The notes beneath the pieces were generated by a model that saw nothing but the letters and a program-made list of their open reading frames with translations, had not been told where the DNA came from and did no database searches. From positions 1 through 27,226 of IMG/VR virus record IMGVR_UViG_3300007516_000109: 27,226 nt of DNA; one strand, 5' to 3'. A program made the translations under genes and the position numbers. This document shows, in pieces, positions 16,029 through 22,231 of the stretch (position 1 is its first letter; every line of letters starts with the position of its first letter). The DNA is from a virus.

Positions 16029-16346
16029 TTATACAGATATTGAGCTGACTGTTACTGTGATGCAATCTGCTATGTTGGCTTCGACTTCAACTAAGTCGTT
16101 GTCGTTGAGTATGAGTTTTTCTGTTGATATCACATAAGTTTCGTTTGCTGTGAGTTCCAGCTGTGAATATACCATATTTGTATCAGCAGACGATGTACTG
16201 TCGCTGCTGTTGATTACAAACACATTTGCTGTGCAAGTGGTTGCAGTTGTATTACAAAGATACAGCACTGTGATAGCTTGTTGTCCCACTGCATCAAATA
16301 CTGTGGTTGGATTAGTGCTGTCTAATCGAGTGTTGGTGATTGCCAT
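16029..16346 (-). CDS. Small beta-rich virion protein (105 residues)
   Basis: A short Thr/Ser/Asn-rich protein with beta-strand-like segments (QQAITVLYLCNTTATTCTAN, NETYVISTEKLILNDNDLVE, ADCITVTVSSISV). It resembles small virion or minor tail components that sit in fibre operons, but I cannot name a family. AAGGA lies 7 nt before the ATG and supports the start. It contains three Cys, unusual for its size here. It is probably co-transcribed with its neighbours on both sides. Confidence 0.65.
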   Translation of the reverse strand: MAITNTRLDSTNPTTVFDAVGQQAITVLYLCNTTATTCTANVFVINSSDSTSSADTNMVYSQLELTANETYVISTEKLILNDNDLVEVEANIADCITVTVSSISV

Positions 16347-16355
16347 GTTGATTCC

Positions 16356-16967
16356 TTAAAATATAATGCCAAATACAATTGCTTTGGTTTTACTAACCAA
16401 TTCATCGTTGACAGTTGGGCTTATGACATAAACGCCAGTGCCACCTGAACCTTCGGCTTTGTTGTATAGTGCTGCCACGTTTGGCGTAGCAGCAGGTGTT
16501 GATACAATATTTGCCAACACCATTTGTCCTGTTATGTTTACTTTGGCGTTGCCAGCATCAAACGTAAATGCTGCATCGCCTGCAAAGCTGCCTGCTCCGT
16601 TGTACTGCACTGAATTAACAGGTGCTCCTGGCAGGATGCGTAGGCCAGCTGTTGATATAGTTGAGTATGGTGTTATTGGTCCGCCATCTGCATCAACCGC
16701 AGGACTAACTTCCCACTCACCGGACACTGTGTTAAATCGCAGACCGGCAAATGTTGTTGTTGATTTTTGAGCCACCAAGCCCATGCTTTGTATTGTGCCG
16801 TTATTGTCATATGCAACTGTTATAAACGGGTCAGAGACTCTTAGCTCAGTTGAGTCAATGTAGGTGATATTACCAAATACATCAAGATTGGCATTAATGG
16901 TCAGCGTACCAAGGCCATCCGCCACTGTGATAGTGTAGTCGTCGCTGGTGTTTTTTACTGTAGCCAT
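16356..16967 (-). CDS. Fibre-like virion protein (203 residues)
   Basis: Residues 1-80 resemble the N-terminal part of the giant fibre: NLDVFGNITYIDSTELRVSD against its NLTVSGNTTAIDTN, then DPFITVAY, GLVAQKSTTTFAGLRFNTVS and GEWEVSP. The C-terminal half has NSVQYNGAGSFAGDAAFTFD, also typical of fibre modules. It is probably a small fibre or fibre-connector protein. The ATG follows directly on the stop of the upstream gene (TAAATG), with AAGGATC upstream as a usable Shine-Dalgarno. Confidence 0.7.
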   Translation of the reverse strand: MATVKNTSDDYTITVADGLGTLTINANLDVFGNITYIDSTELRVSDPFITVAYDNNGTIQSMGLVAQKSTTTFAGLRFNTVSGEWEVSPAVDADGGPITPYSTISTAGLRILPGAPVNSVQYNGAGSFAGDAAFTFDAGNAKVNITGQMVLANIVSTPAATPNVAALYNKAEGSGGTGVYVISPTVNDELVSKTKAIVFGIIF

Positions 16968-17555
16968 TTATAGATCCTTTTGATTATTTATCCGCATTAC
17001 AAAGGTTGACAAATCCTCGTGTGTCAGATTTGTAATATTATCTAGTGCCGGTAGACGGGCCGTGGTGTTGCCGCATACACGAATAAACTGCGTTTTAGGA
17101 AAATCTTTTGTTATTTTTGTCAACTGTTTTGCCCAATTTCCGGTATAAGTAGGTGCTGACCCTGATGGTTTGTAGAACTCTGTGCCTTCGTACAAGTTGT
17201 TGAATTGATTATGTACACTGGGACCCATGTCAAACCCTATAATATAAATTTTAGTATGTTGATCAGTTGCCGCTATGCCCACAGCATTTGGCCCAGAACT
17301 GTATCCGTAATATTCTTGCGGTACACGGTGTGCGCCAAGACCTTCGATGGGCTTGCGAGTATAAAATTTATTTTTAACAGGATACCCAGTTTCTTGTATC
17401 CTTTGTGATATTGCACGGTCTGTGGCCACAAGAACATCCGGTGTGAACTCTCTATAAAGAGCATTGCACCCGTAAATTTTTCCTAGTTTTTGAATATGTT
17501 CCAACGGTAAGCCAGACCTGCTAACGCCGTTTCCAAGCACAAATGCCACAGTCAT
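16968..17555 (-). CDS. Rossmann-like enzyme, glycosyltransferase- or DUF115-like (family uncertain)
   Basis: A 195-residue protein starting MTVAFVLGNGVSRSGL, a classic beta-strand followed by a GNG-x-S loop for binding a nucleotide or sugar nucleotide. It continues LGKIYGCNALYREFTPDVLV and ATD, then KIYIIGFDMG near residue 120, and FIRVCGNTTARLPALDNITN. The pattern resembles sialyltransferase-like/DUF115 proteins. No catalytic residue can be assigned. The start at 17555 is chosen over an ATG at 17591 because GGGGA lies 7 nt before it. The earlier start would put the terminator hairpin inside the coding region. The gene sits between an isolated virion gene and the fibre genes and has a distant relative at 5515-6183. 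Confidence 0.65.
   Translation of the reverse strand: MTVAFVLGNGVSRSGLPLEHIQKLGKIYGCNALYREFTPDVLVATDRAISQRIQETGYPVKNKFYTRKPIEGLGAHRVPQEYYGYSSGPNAVGIAATDQHTKIYIIGFDMGPSVHNQFNNLYEGTEFYKPSGSAPTYTGNWAKQLTKITKDFPKTQFIRVCGNTTARLPALDNITNLTHEDLSTFVMRINNQKDL
16985..16990 (-). promoter_or_regulatory. Possible internal late box (GATAAATAA) for the 203-residue gene
   Basis: It lies inside the last codons of the Rossmann-like gene, 18 nt before the next ATG at 16967, with AAGGATC following. The box also occurs by chance inside coding regions of this window, so this is weak. Confidence 0.3.
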
Positions 17556-17562
17556 AAAAAAA

Positions 17563-17567
17563 TCCCC
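17563..17567 (-). promoter_or_regulatory. Shine-Dalgarno GGGGA buried in the terminator stem
   Basis: GGGGA, seven T, then ATG at 17555. In a read-through transcript it would be paired in the stem. In a transcript begun at the loop box it would be free. Confidence 0.6.
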
Positions 17568-17571
17568 ACGG

Positions 17572-17577
17572 TATTTA
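17572..17577 (-). promoter_or_regulatory. Late-promoter-like box inside the terminator loop
   Basis: GTTAAATACC lies in the 11-nt loop of the terminator, 16 nt before the ATG at 17555. Transcription from it would begin around the second stem arm. Confidence 0.5.
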
Positions 17578-17617
17578 ACTGCGGGGATCAAGTGTTGAAA
17601 ATTAAGTAACTAACGTA

Positions 17618-18412
17618 TTAGGTTGTACTGTCAACTTGTGCTAGGCCCAATGTGCCATTGCTGTTTTGCTGGGTTCCGGCCCATGTAGAAACTTCTGCGC
17701 CTGACTTGGCAAATGTTGACGAATCAGTGAAGAAGTTGGCTGCGTAGTCAATGTTGTCAACTGTAGCAGCGTAATCCCATACATCGCCAGTACTAGCAAC
17801 ACCGCCGGCGCCGCCACCGTTGAAGTCTTGCACAAACTTGTTGGTCAACTTGCTGATGAAAACGTTGGTACTGTCGTCAGCAACTGCCATAGCAATGTTC
17901 ATATTGCCAGCAGTTGGAATCGCAGCGGCTGCCAACACGCACTGACCAACTTCGAATGCTGTACCAGTTGAACCACCTGCAGAGGCCACTGTTGGGGTAA
18001 ACAGTGTACCAATTGCAGCACCGTATGGCGCGCCCATTGCTTGCCAGTCTGTGTTGCCAACCGCTGCAATTTGAAGAGCAACACCCACTACTGCGTTTGC
18101 AGGATCAATAGGAGTTGTGGTTGCCACTAGATACTTACGAGCACCTTTCTGACGAATAATTGCGCCTGCGGCTGCACCAGAGAAGCTGTTTACAATATTC
18201 ACTGTTACAGAAACAATAGGATATGTAGCGCTGACGCCTGCACTGTCAATGCCGCCGACTACTCCACTGAATGGAAACGGTAGTGTAATTGGTTGTGGAA
18301 GTACAACAGTACTTGTGTCCATTGAAGTGGGAGCACCAAATGGAGCATAGCCTTGATCAATTGGTGTTGATGTGACTACGTTGTATTTTTGAATTTTTAG
18401 AGGACGTCCCAT
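17618..18412 (-). CDS. Probable abundant virion protein (264 residues), apparently monocistronic
   Basis: The start MGRPLKIQKYNVV and the central GAIIRQKGARKYLVATTT match a family of virion proteins in aquatic T4-like phages known to me only as structural. Residues 100-170 are Ala/Gly-rich (AVGNTDWQAMGAPYGAAIGT, GSTGTAFEVGQCVLAAAAIP). There are no repeats or membrane segments. AAGGAG lies 7 nt before the ATG, one of the best Shine-Dalgarno sites in the window. A GGCTAAATAC box lies 88 nt upstream and a strong terminator follows 30 nt after the stop. This unit layout suggests high expression, as for a decoration or other high-copy protein, but the place on the virion is not shown. Confidence 0.75.
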   Translation of the reverse strand: MGRPLKIQKYNVVTSTPIDQGYAPFGAPTSMDTSTVVLPQPITLPFPFSGVVGGIDSAGVSATYPIVSVTVNIVNSFSGAAAGAIIRQKGARKYLVATTTPIDPANAVVGVALQIAAVGNTDWQAMGAPYGAAIGTLFTPTVASAGGSTGTAFEVGQCVLAAAAIPTAGNMNIAMAVADDSTNVFISKLTNKFVQDFNGGGAGGVASTGDVWDYAATVDNIDYAANFFTDSSTFAKSGAEVSTWAGTQQNSNGTLGLAQVDSTT

Positions 18413-18499
18413 GTTGTTTTCTCCTTAAAGAAGTCCGATGTAGGTTCTAGCTACTACGCGGCTGGTGTGCCGCATAAAACACCGTATTGTGTTGACAAG

Positions 18500-18505
18500 T
18501 ATTTA
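18500..18505 (-). promoter_or_regulatory. Late-promoter-like box (GGCTAAATAC) for the 264-residue virion gene
   Basis: It lies 88 nt before the ATG at 18412. The leader contains a small GC-rich hairpin (GCGGC, 6 nt, GCCGC) at 18459-18474. Confidence 0.6.
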
Positions 18506-18542
18506 GCCACAATAGTATTTTTAACCTGGCTAAAAAGCTGTG

Positions 18543-18548
18543 TAAATA
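18543..18548 (+). promoter_or_regulatory. Late-promoter-like box 5 nt before the TPR-glycosyltransferase ATG
   Basis: TAAATATTGTCATG: with T4 spacing the first transcribed base is the A of the ATG. There is no Shine-Dalgarno. Confidence 0.5.
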
Positions 18549-18553
18549 TTGTC

Positions 18554-19714
18554 ATGCAAAATACAGAATTCCTTATTGCCCAAGGCAACACTTTTAGAGA
18601 ACAACATCAACCCGAGCTAGCATTACAGCAGTACATGCATGCCATGGTCCGAGACAGATACTCTGCCAGTGCATTCAACAACTACGGCAATGTGTTGAGA
18701 GAACTGGGAGACCCTGCGGGTGCTATTCCGTTCAACCAGCGTGCTGTACAACTTGATAGCAATACTGTGACCAACCACTTTAATCTTGCTGTTGCGTATT
18801 TAATGAGCGGTGACTACGCACGTGGATGGCCTGCATACGAAGCACGACACAACTTTGAACACATGAAAGGCACACTGCCAGAATATCCTTGGCCAGTTTG
18901 GAACAGCGAGGACTTGCAAGGCAAACGTATTTTTGTACGTGGAGAACAAGGACATGGCGATATTATTCAGTTTGTGCGCTTTGTGCAGAATTTGAAGAAC
19001 ATTGGTGCTGCTGTGACCATACAAGTTACTGACGCCATGGTATCGTTGATACAGTCAAGTGGCGTGGGGCAAGGAGTCCAAGTACTGACCTATAACCAAG
19101 ATCCAGGTGAACACTTTGATTATTGGATTCCTTTGATGAGTATTCCTGGAAAAATAAACGTACGGGTTGAAAACTTGCCCACAACTATTCAATATTTGGA
19201 TCCGGGACGACAATTGGTTGACGAATGGCGTAGAAATCTAGGTGCCAAAACAAAGCTGCGTGTGGGTTTTGCATGGAGTGGCAGACGCGACAGTTGGATC
19301 AACCAACACAAAGCAATGCCGTTTGAGAAAATGATTGAACTGGTTGAATCAAATCCCAATTATGACTGGTACAACTTGCAATCTGATTGCACAGCAGAAG
19401 AACAACAAAAACTTGTCAGCGCGGGTGTTCATTGCTTCCCGGGCGGCACATCTGCATTTGCCGACACAGCCGGATTGATTGCAAATCTTGACGTGGTTGT
19501 CAGTGTGGACACTGCCACAGCACACTTGAGTGCGTCACTGGGCAAACCCACTTGGATCATGTTGAACAACTATGCACCGTGTTGGCGCTGGTTGCTGAAT
19601 AGAGACGACACTCCTTGGTATGCCACAGCCAGATTGTTCCGCCAACCCACAATGGGTGACTGGGCGTCAGTTGTGACGAAAATCAACTTGCACTTGAAGC
19701 TGTTTAAGATTTAA
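18554..19714 (+). CDS. TPR protein with a GT9-like glycosyltransferase domain
   Basis: A 386-residue protein. Residues 4-105 are about three tetratricopeptide repeats (for example SASAFNNYGNVLRELGDPAG, then NHFNLAVAYLMSGDYARGW). From about residue 120 it has the features of bacterial TPR-linked glycosyltransferases of the heptosyltransferase (GT9) type: GEQGHGDIIQFVRF at 130-143, a second Rossmann half starting LRVGFAWSGRRDSW, and the donor-site region ADTAGLIANLDVVVSVDTAT followed by AHLSASLGKPTWIML. Such enzymes move a sugar to a protein or lipid-linked acceptor. The acceptor here is unknown. The start at 18554 is preferred over one at 18467, which would run through the late boxes. It is a lone plus-strand gene between minus-strand virion genes, as expected for an acquired morphon. 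Confidence 0.85.
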   Translation: MQNTEFLIAQGNTFREQHQPELALQQYMHAMVRDRYSASAFNNYGNVLRELGDPAGAIPFNQRAVQLDSNTVTNHFNLAVAYLMSGDYARGWPAYEARHNFEHMKGTLPEYPWPVWNSEDLQGKRIFVRGEQGHGDIIQFVRFVQNLKNIGAAVTIQVTDAMVSLIQSSGVGQGVQVLTYNQDPGEHFDYWIPLMSIPGKINVRVENLPTTIQYLDPGRQLVDEWRRNLGAKTKLRVGFAWSGRRDSWINQHKAMPFEKMIELVESNPNYDWYNLQSDCTAEEQQKLVSAGVHCFPGGTSAFADTAGLIANLDVVVSVDTATAHLSASLGKPTWIMLNNYAPCWRWLLNRDDTPWYATARLFRQPTMGDWASVVTKINLHLKLFKI

Positions 19715-19841
19715 CTGGCTGTTGCACAACCGGAACCGGTGGCACCGGTGTGGATTTTGGTTGATTGAGACCCTGCGTTGTGCCCACAGGGCTGGGGTGT
19801 GGCTCTGGAAACAATCCTGAGTATTTTATTTGCGTGATCAT
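19704..19841 (-). CDS. Possible 45-residue Pro-rich protein
   Basis: The open frame starts MITQIKYSGLFPEPHPSPVG and ends PVVQQPVKS, with a run of Pro/Val in the second half. Its ATG is 8 nt after the stop of the 99-residue gene, and its stop overlaps the end of the convergent glycosyltransferase gene by 11 nt. It fills an otherwise empty gap. No Shine-Dalgarno is visible and no family is recognised. Confidence 0.4.
   Translation of the reverse strand: MITQIKYSGLFPEPHPSPVGTTQGLNQPKSTPVPPVPVVQQPVKS
19735..19758 (+). terminator. Weak terminator-like hairpin after the glycosyltransferase gene
   Basis: Two ACCGGT hexamers (19735-19740, 19744-19749) can pair across a 3-nt loop. TTTT follows only after GTGGA, so termination on the plus strand is uncertain. 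Confidence 0.3.
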
Positions 19842-19849
19842 GAGATATT

Positions 19850-20149
19850 TCAAATGTTGTGGTACACAAGTTCGCCGGTCACAGGATCAATGTACACTTG
19901 TTTTAGCCCGGTCACATCTGTGACTGATCGCACATTGCCTAAAAATACACCTGCTCCGGTGACTTGCATGACCTGTGTCAAGCTGCCGCTGGCATTGCCC
20001 ACATAGATGGTTTGATCCGTTTGACTGACCACCAGCTCGCTGGGTCGAGCCGAGCCGTTGTAGTCAGTGATGTTGACCTGTGCATTGTCTTTCATCACAG
20101 CACGACTTATGCCGGTGATGTCAGTGTAGGGTGGTGGTGGATTGGACAT
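19850..20149 (-). CDS. Small virion protein (99 residues)
   Basis: The sequence PPPPYTDITGISRAVMKDNA, ARPSELVVSQTDQTIYVGNA and GNVRSVTDVTGLKQVYIDPV matches a short family found among fibre-type genes of aquatic T4-like phages (ARPGELVVD...YVGN pattern). The second half looks like beta hairpins with a GxL-x-Y-x-N end. It is likely a minor structural protein. The only upstream signal is a TAAATA box ending 4 nt before the ATG. No Shine-Dalgarno is seen, so its mRNA may be leaderless. Confidence 0.7.
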   Translation of the reverse strand: MSNPPPPYTDITGISRAVMKDNAQVNITDYNGSARPSELVVSQTDQTIYVGNASGSLTQVMQVTGAGVFLGNVRSVTDVTGLKQVYIDPVTGELVYHNI

Positions 20150-20153
20150 GCGG

Positions 20154-20159
20154 TATTTA
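20154..20159 (-). promoter_or_regulatory. Late-promoter-like box 4 nt before the 99-residue gene
   Basis: AATAAATACCGCATG: the box ends 4 nt before the ATG at 20149. Confidence 0.45.
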
Positions 20160-20164
20160 TTATT

Positions 20165-20890
20165 TCATGTGCAGTTGGGTCCGTGCCCGTATTGTTTGAA
20201 GTTGGATTGACGCATAGTTTTGCCACATACTTCACAGGTTAGCATAACTTTATTTTTTTCTTTAGTAGCGGCTATTTTGTCTTTTTGTGCTTGTGTCATT
20301 GGAATATCTTTATTATAGGCTGTTAAGTTTTGCGCTTTTTTAGCGGCACTGATGTTTGCAGCTCTTTCTTCCGAACAGGGTTTTCCGTACATAGCATTGC
20401 CTGGGCCGGATTTTAGTTTAGACATGTTTCTTCGATAGTCTTCACTTTGATACACTGTTGATTTTTTGGGTTTACCTTTTTGAGAAGTACTTAAATTTTT
20501 TTTATGTTCTTCTGACTTAGGCTTATCCTTGTGAATTTTGCTGATTATTTTAGCACCGGCTTTTGTAAGTTCTTTTTTACTAGCTAGATTTGCATTTAAC
20601 CAGATATCATTTTCTAATACCCGGCAACGACGCAACACTCTGTTCTCCCACAGCCCGGTAGTATTGACGTCGTCAAAGGTTCTGCGTACTTCCCACTCAA
20701 AGTTTTCTATCCCGTGATGTTGTATCATGTTCTTAACAAGTTTACTACTTGTTTGATAGTACAGCATCAAGTCCTCTGCAGGGGTTCTTTTGAGTTTTAC
20801 ATTCTTGGTTCTGCTTCCATAATATACTTCTCCGGTTACTTTGCACCGGATCAAGTATGTGTATGGTTTTATTTCGTGTATTAGTTTCAT
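20165..20890 (-). CDS. Free-standing GIY-YIG-type homing endonuclease
   Basis: A 241-residue protein. The N-terminal domain shows a variant GIY-YIG signature: YTYLIRC at 10-16 and EVYYGSR at 21-27, with R27 and E82 (WENRVLRR) as candidate catalytic residues. Two NUMOD3-like DNA-binding segments follow (PKSEEHKKNLSTSQKGKPKK at 124-143 and NAMYGKPCSEERAANISAAK at 165-184). A C-terminal Cys/His knuckle is present (C219, C222, H236, C240). Such enzymes cut a recipient genome and spread their own gene by repair. It lies beside the capsid gene, a known type of site for T4-like homing endonucleases. The late box CTAAATACTATT ends right at the ATG, and no Shine-Dalgarno is visible. A 14-nt gap separates it from the next gene. 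Confidence 0.85.
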   Translation of the reverse strand: MKLIHEIKPYTYLIRCKVTGEVYYGSRTKNVKLKRTPAEDLMLYYQTSSKLVKNMIQHHGIENFEWEVRRTFDDVNTTGLWENRVLRRCRVLENDIWLNANLASKKELTKAGAKIISKIHKDKPKSEEHKKNLSTSQKGKPKKSTVYQSEDYRRNMSKLKSGPGNAMYGKPCSEERAANISAAKKAQNLTAYNKDIPMTQAQKDKIAATKEKNKVMLTCEVCGKTMRQSNFKQYGHGPNCT

Positions 20891-20895
20891 AATAG

Positions 20896-20901
20896 TATTT
20901 A
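20896..20901 (-). promoter_or_regulatory. Late-promoter-like box (CTAAATACTATT) directly before the endonuclease ATG
   Basis: CTAAATACTATTATG: it matches the T4 late consensus TATAAATACTATT at all but the second of the 13 positions if the preceding base is ignored. The ATG falls at the expected start of transcription. Confidence 0.6.
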
Positions 20902-20956
20902 GTCCTGTACCGCAACTTCACCTACTATACTAACACCAATAGATATTTTGGTCAAC

Positions 20957-20981
20957 AAAAAACCCACCGAAGTGGGTTTTT
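20957..20981 (-). terminator. Intrinsic terminator after the major capsid gene, UUCG-capped
   Basis: A 10-bp stem (20958-20967 with 20972-20981), whose ACCCAC/GTGGGT core has a C(UUCG)G loop on the minus strand, is followed by a T tract. It stands 24 nt after the gp23 stop. The A/T-rich outer pairs make it potentially active on both strands. Confidence 0.9.
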
Positions 20982-21004
20982 GTAATACGAACAAACTTTC
21001 TGGA

Positions 21005-22213
21005 TTAAGAGAAAGACAAGTTTTGAACGGCAATTTCCCCGACATAATCGGCAGCATTACCAAACGAACTTGCAGTATTTGTCAATTCCACGAAGCCATA
21101 ACGAGTCATAAAACTCACGACTGGTTCGAACGTTGATGGATCCAACACAACTCCACTGCTCATCAATGGAATGTATGGGCAATAGAACGCAGCTGCATCA
21201 GCTTCACTAGAACCCTTGTATCCAACTAGAACTGGACTTGAGTCTGTAGCGTAGCTGTTGACAAACACACGCATTGCACCGTTCAATGTACCAACAAACT
21301 TGGTGTTTGTAGGTGCTTCGAATGTGCCTTCTGTAGTACGAGCAAACGCACTAGTTGTAGCACTTTGTAGCACTGTCAAACTAGCTGGACTAACTACAGC
21401 CCAGTTACCAGCACCACGACGTGTGCGTTGTGCAATCAAGTTGGCAACACGGTTGATTAGAACAGCCAAAGCAGCGTGCTCGTCACCAACAAATGTAGCT
21501 GTACCTGATACAGTAGCTTGGTTGTATGTGTACTCAGTGGCAGCCAAACTGCTCAAGCTCAAGAGAATCTCTTGGTCAATTTCAGCTGTAATTTCTTGTG
21601 CTAGTGCAGCCATAATCTCTGCTTCAACGTCAATACCATGCATGGCTTGTGCGTCTTGTGCAGATTCAAATGTCCAACGAGCTTGCAATTTACGTGTCTT
21701 GGCTTCAACTGCTTGCTTCAAGATTTGTACTGAAACTGTCTTACCGCCATTACCTTCCATGCTAGCTGTACTAGCACCTTGGTAGTTAGCGGTTGTTGTG
21801 GTACCATTGTTTGCAGCAGCTGGGCTTGATGAATAAGCTGTAGCAATTGTGAATGGGCTCAACGCTTCTTGTCCGGCAGCAACTGAAGTACCGGCTGCTG
21901 AGTTGTCTGTCAAGCCAGCAGCGTAACGTACACGCAGTGTGTGGATTTGTCCAACTGGACCTGTCATTGGCTGAACACCAACCAACTCGTTAGCAATAAC
22001 TGTTGGCATGACACGTCGGATAACTGGAAGAATCACACGGTTTAATGTAGCGATGTTACCAGCTGCTGTACTACCAGCACTTGCATTTTCTTTCAAGTAC
22101 TTGCGTGTATTCTCAAGAATAACGTTCATACTACTGCGCTTGGAACCGTTTAGACCTTCAAGTAGTGCTTCCTTGGTCTCGTCCCAGCGACCTTCTAATA
22201 ATTGTTGTGACAT
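21005..22213 (-). CDS. 23: Major capsid protein gp23
   Basis: A 402-residue protein with the gp23 layout of T4-like phages: a removable N-terminal segment, then LNRVILPVIRRVMPTVIANE and LVGVQPMTGPVGQIHTLRVR at about 57-96. Later come HGIDVEAEIMAALAQEITAE and the C-terminal FYCPYIPLMSSGVVLDPSTF. It forms the hexamers of the head. It is shorter than T4 gp23 (521 residues), as in many aquatic relatives. A likely prohead protease site is L40-K41-E42, giving a mature start at N43. AAAGGAGA lies before the ATG. It follows the scaffold gene by 18 nt and ends at a strong terminator. No internal TAAATA box was found just upstream, so it may rely on read-through or an unseen promoter. Confidence 0.96.
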   Translation of the reverse strand: MSQQLLEGRWDETKEALLEGLNGSKRSSMNVILENTRKYLKENASAGSTAAGNIATLNRVILPVIRRVMPTVIANELVGVQPMTGPVGQIHTLRVRYAAGLTDNSAAGTSVAAGQEALSPFTIATAYSSSPAAANNGTTTTANYQGASTASMEGNGGKTVSVQILKQAVEAKTRKLQARWTFESAQDAQAMHGIDVEAEIMAALAQEITAEIDQEILLSLSSLAATEYTYNQATVSGTATFVGDEHAALAVLINRVANLIAQRTRRGAGNWAVVSPASLTVLQSATTSAFARTTEGTFEAPTNTKFVGTLNGAMRVFVNSYATDSSPVLVGYKGSSEADAAAFYCPYIPLMSSGVVLDPSTFEPVVSFMTRYGFVELTNTASSFGNAADYVGEIAVQNLSFS

Positions 22214-22231
22214 TTAATGTCTCCTTTAAAA

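Larger units (their letters stand above)
17556..17588 (-). terminator. Intrinsic terminator overlapping the next gene's ribosome-binding site
   Basis: An 8-bp stem with one G-U pair (17562-17569 with 17581-17588) and an 11-nt loop is followed by seven T on the minus strand. It ends the transcript of the 17618-18412 gene. The T tract runs directly into the ATG at 17555, and the downstream arm holds the GGGGA Shine-Dalgarno. Confidence 0.8.

Noticed and set aside
17556-17591. Longer start for the Rossmann-like gene (MIPAVKYRGDFF)
   Set aside because: These extra codons are the terminator hairpin itself. GGGGA is correctly spaced to the later ATG, whose product begins with the conserved strand and GNG loop.
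18467-18553. Longer start for the TPR-glycosyltransferase
   Set aside because: The extra 29 residues overlap late boxes of both directions and are not TPR-like. The TPR begins right after the later ATG.
21258-21785. Plus-strand open frame opposite the capsid gene
   Set aside because: It is antisense of gp23, a clear conserved gene. No ribosome-binding site.
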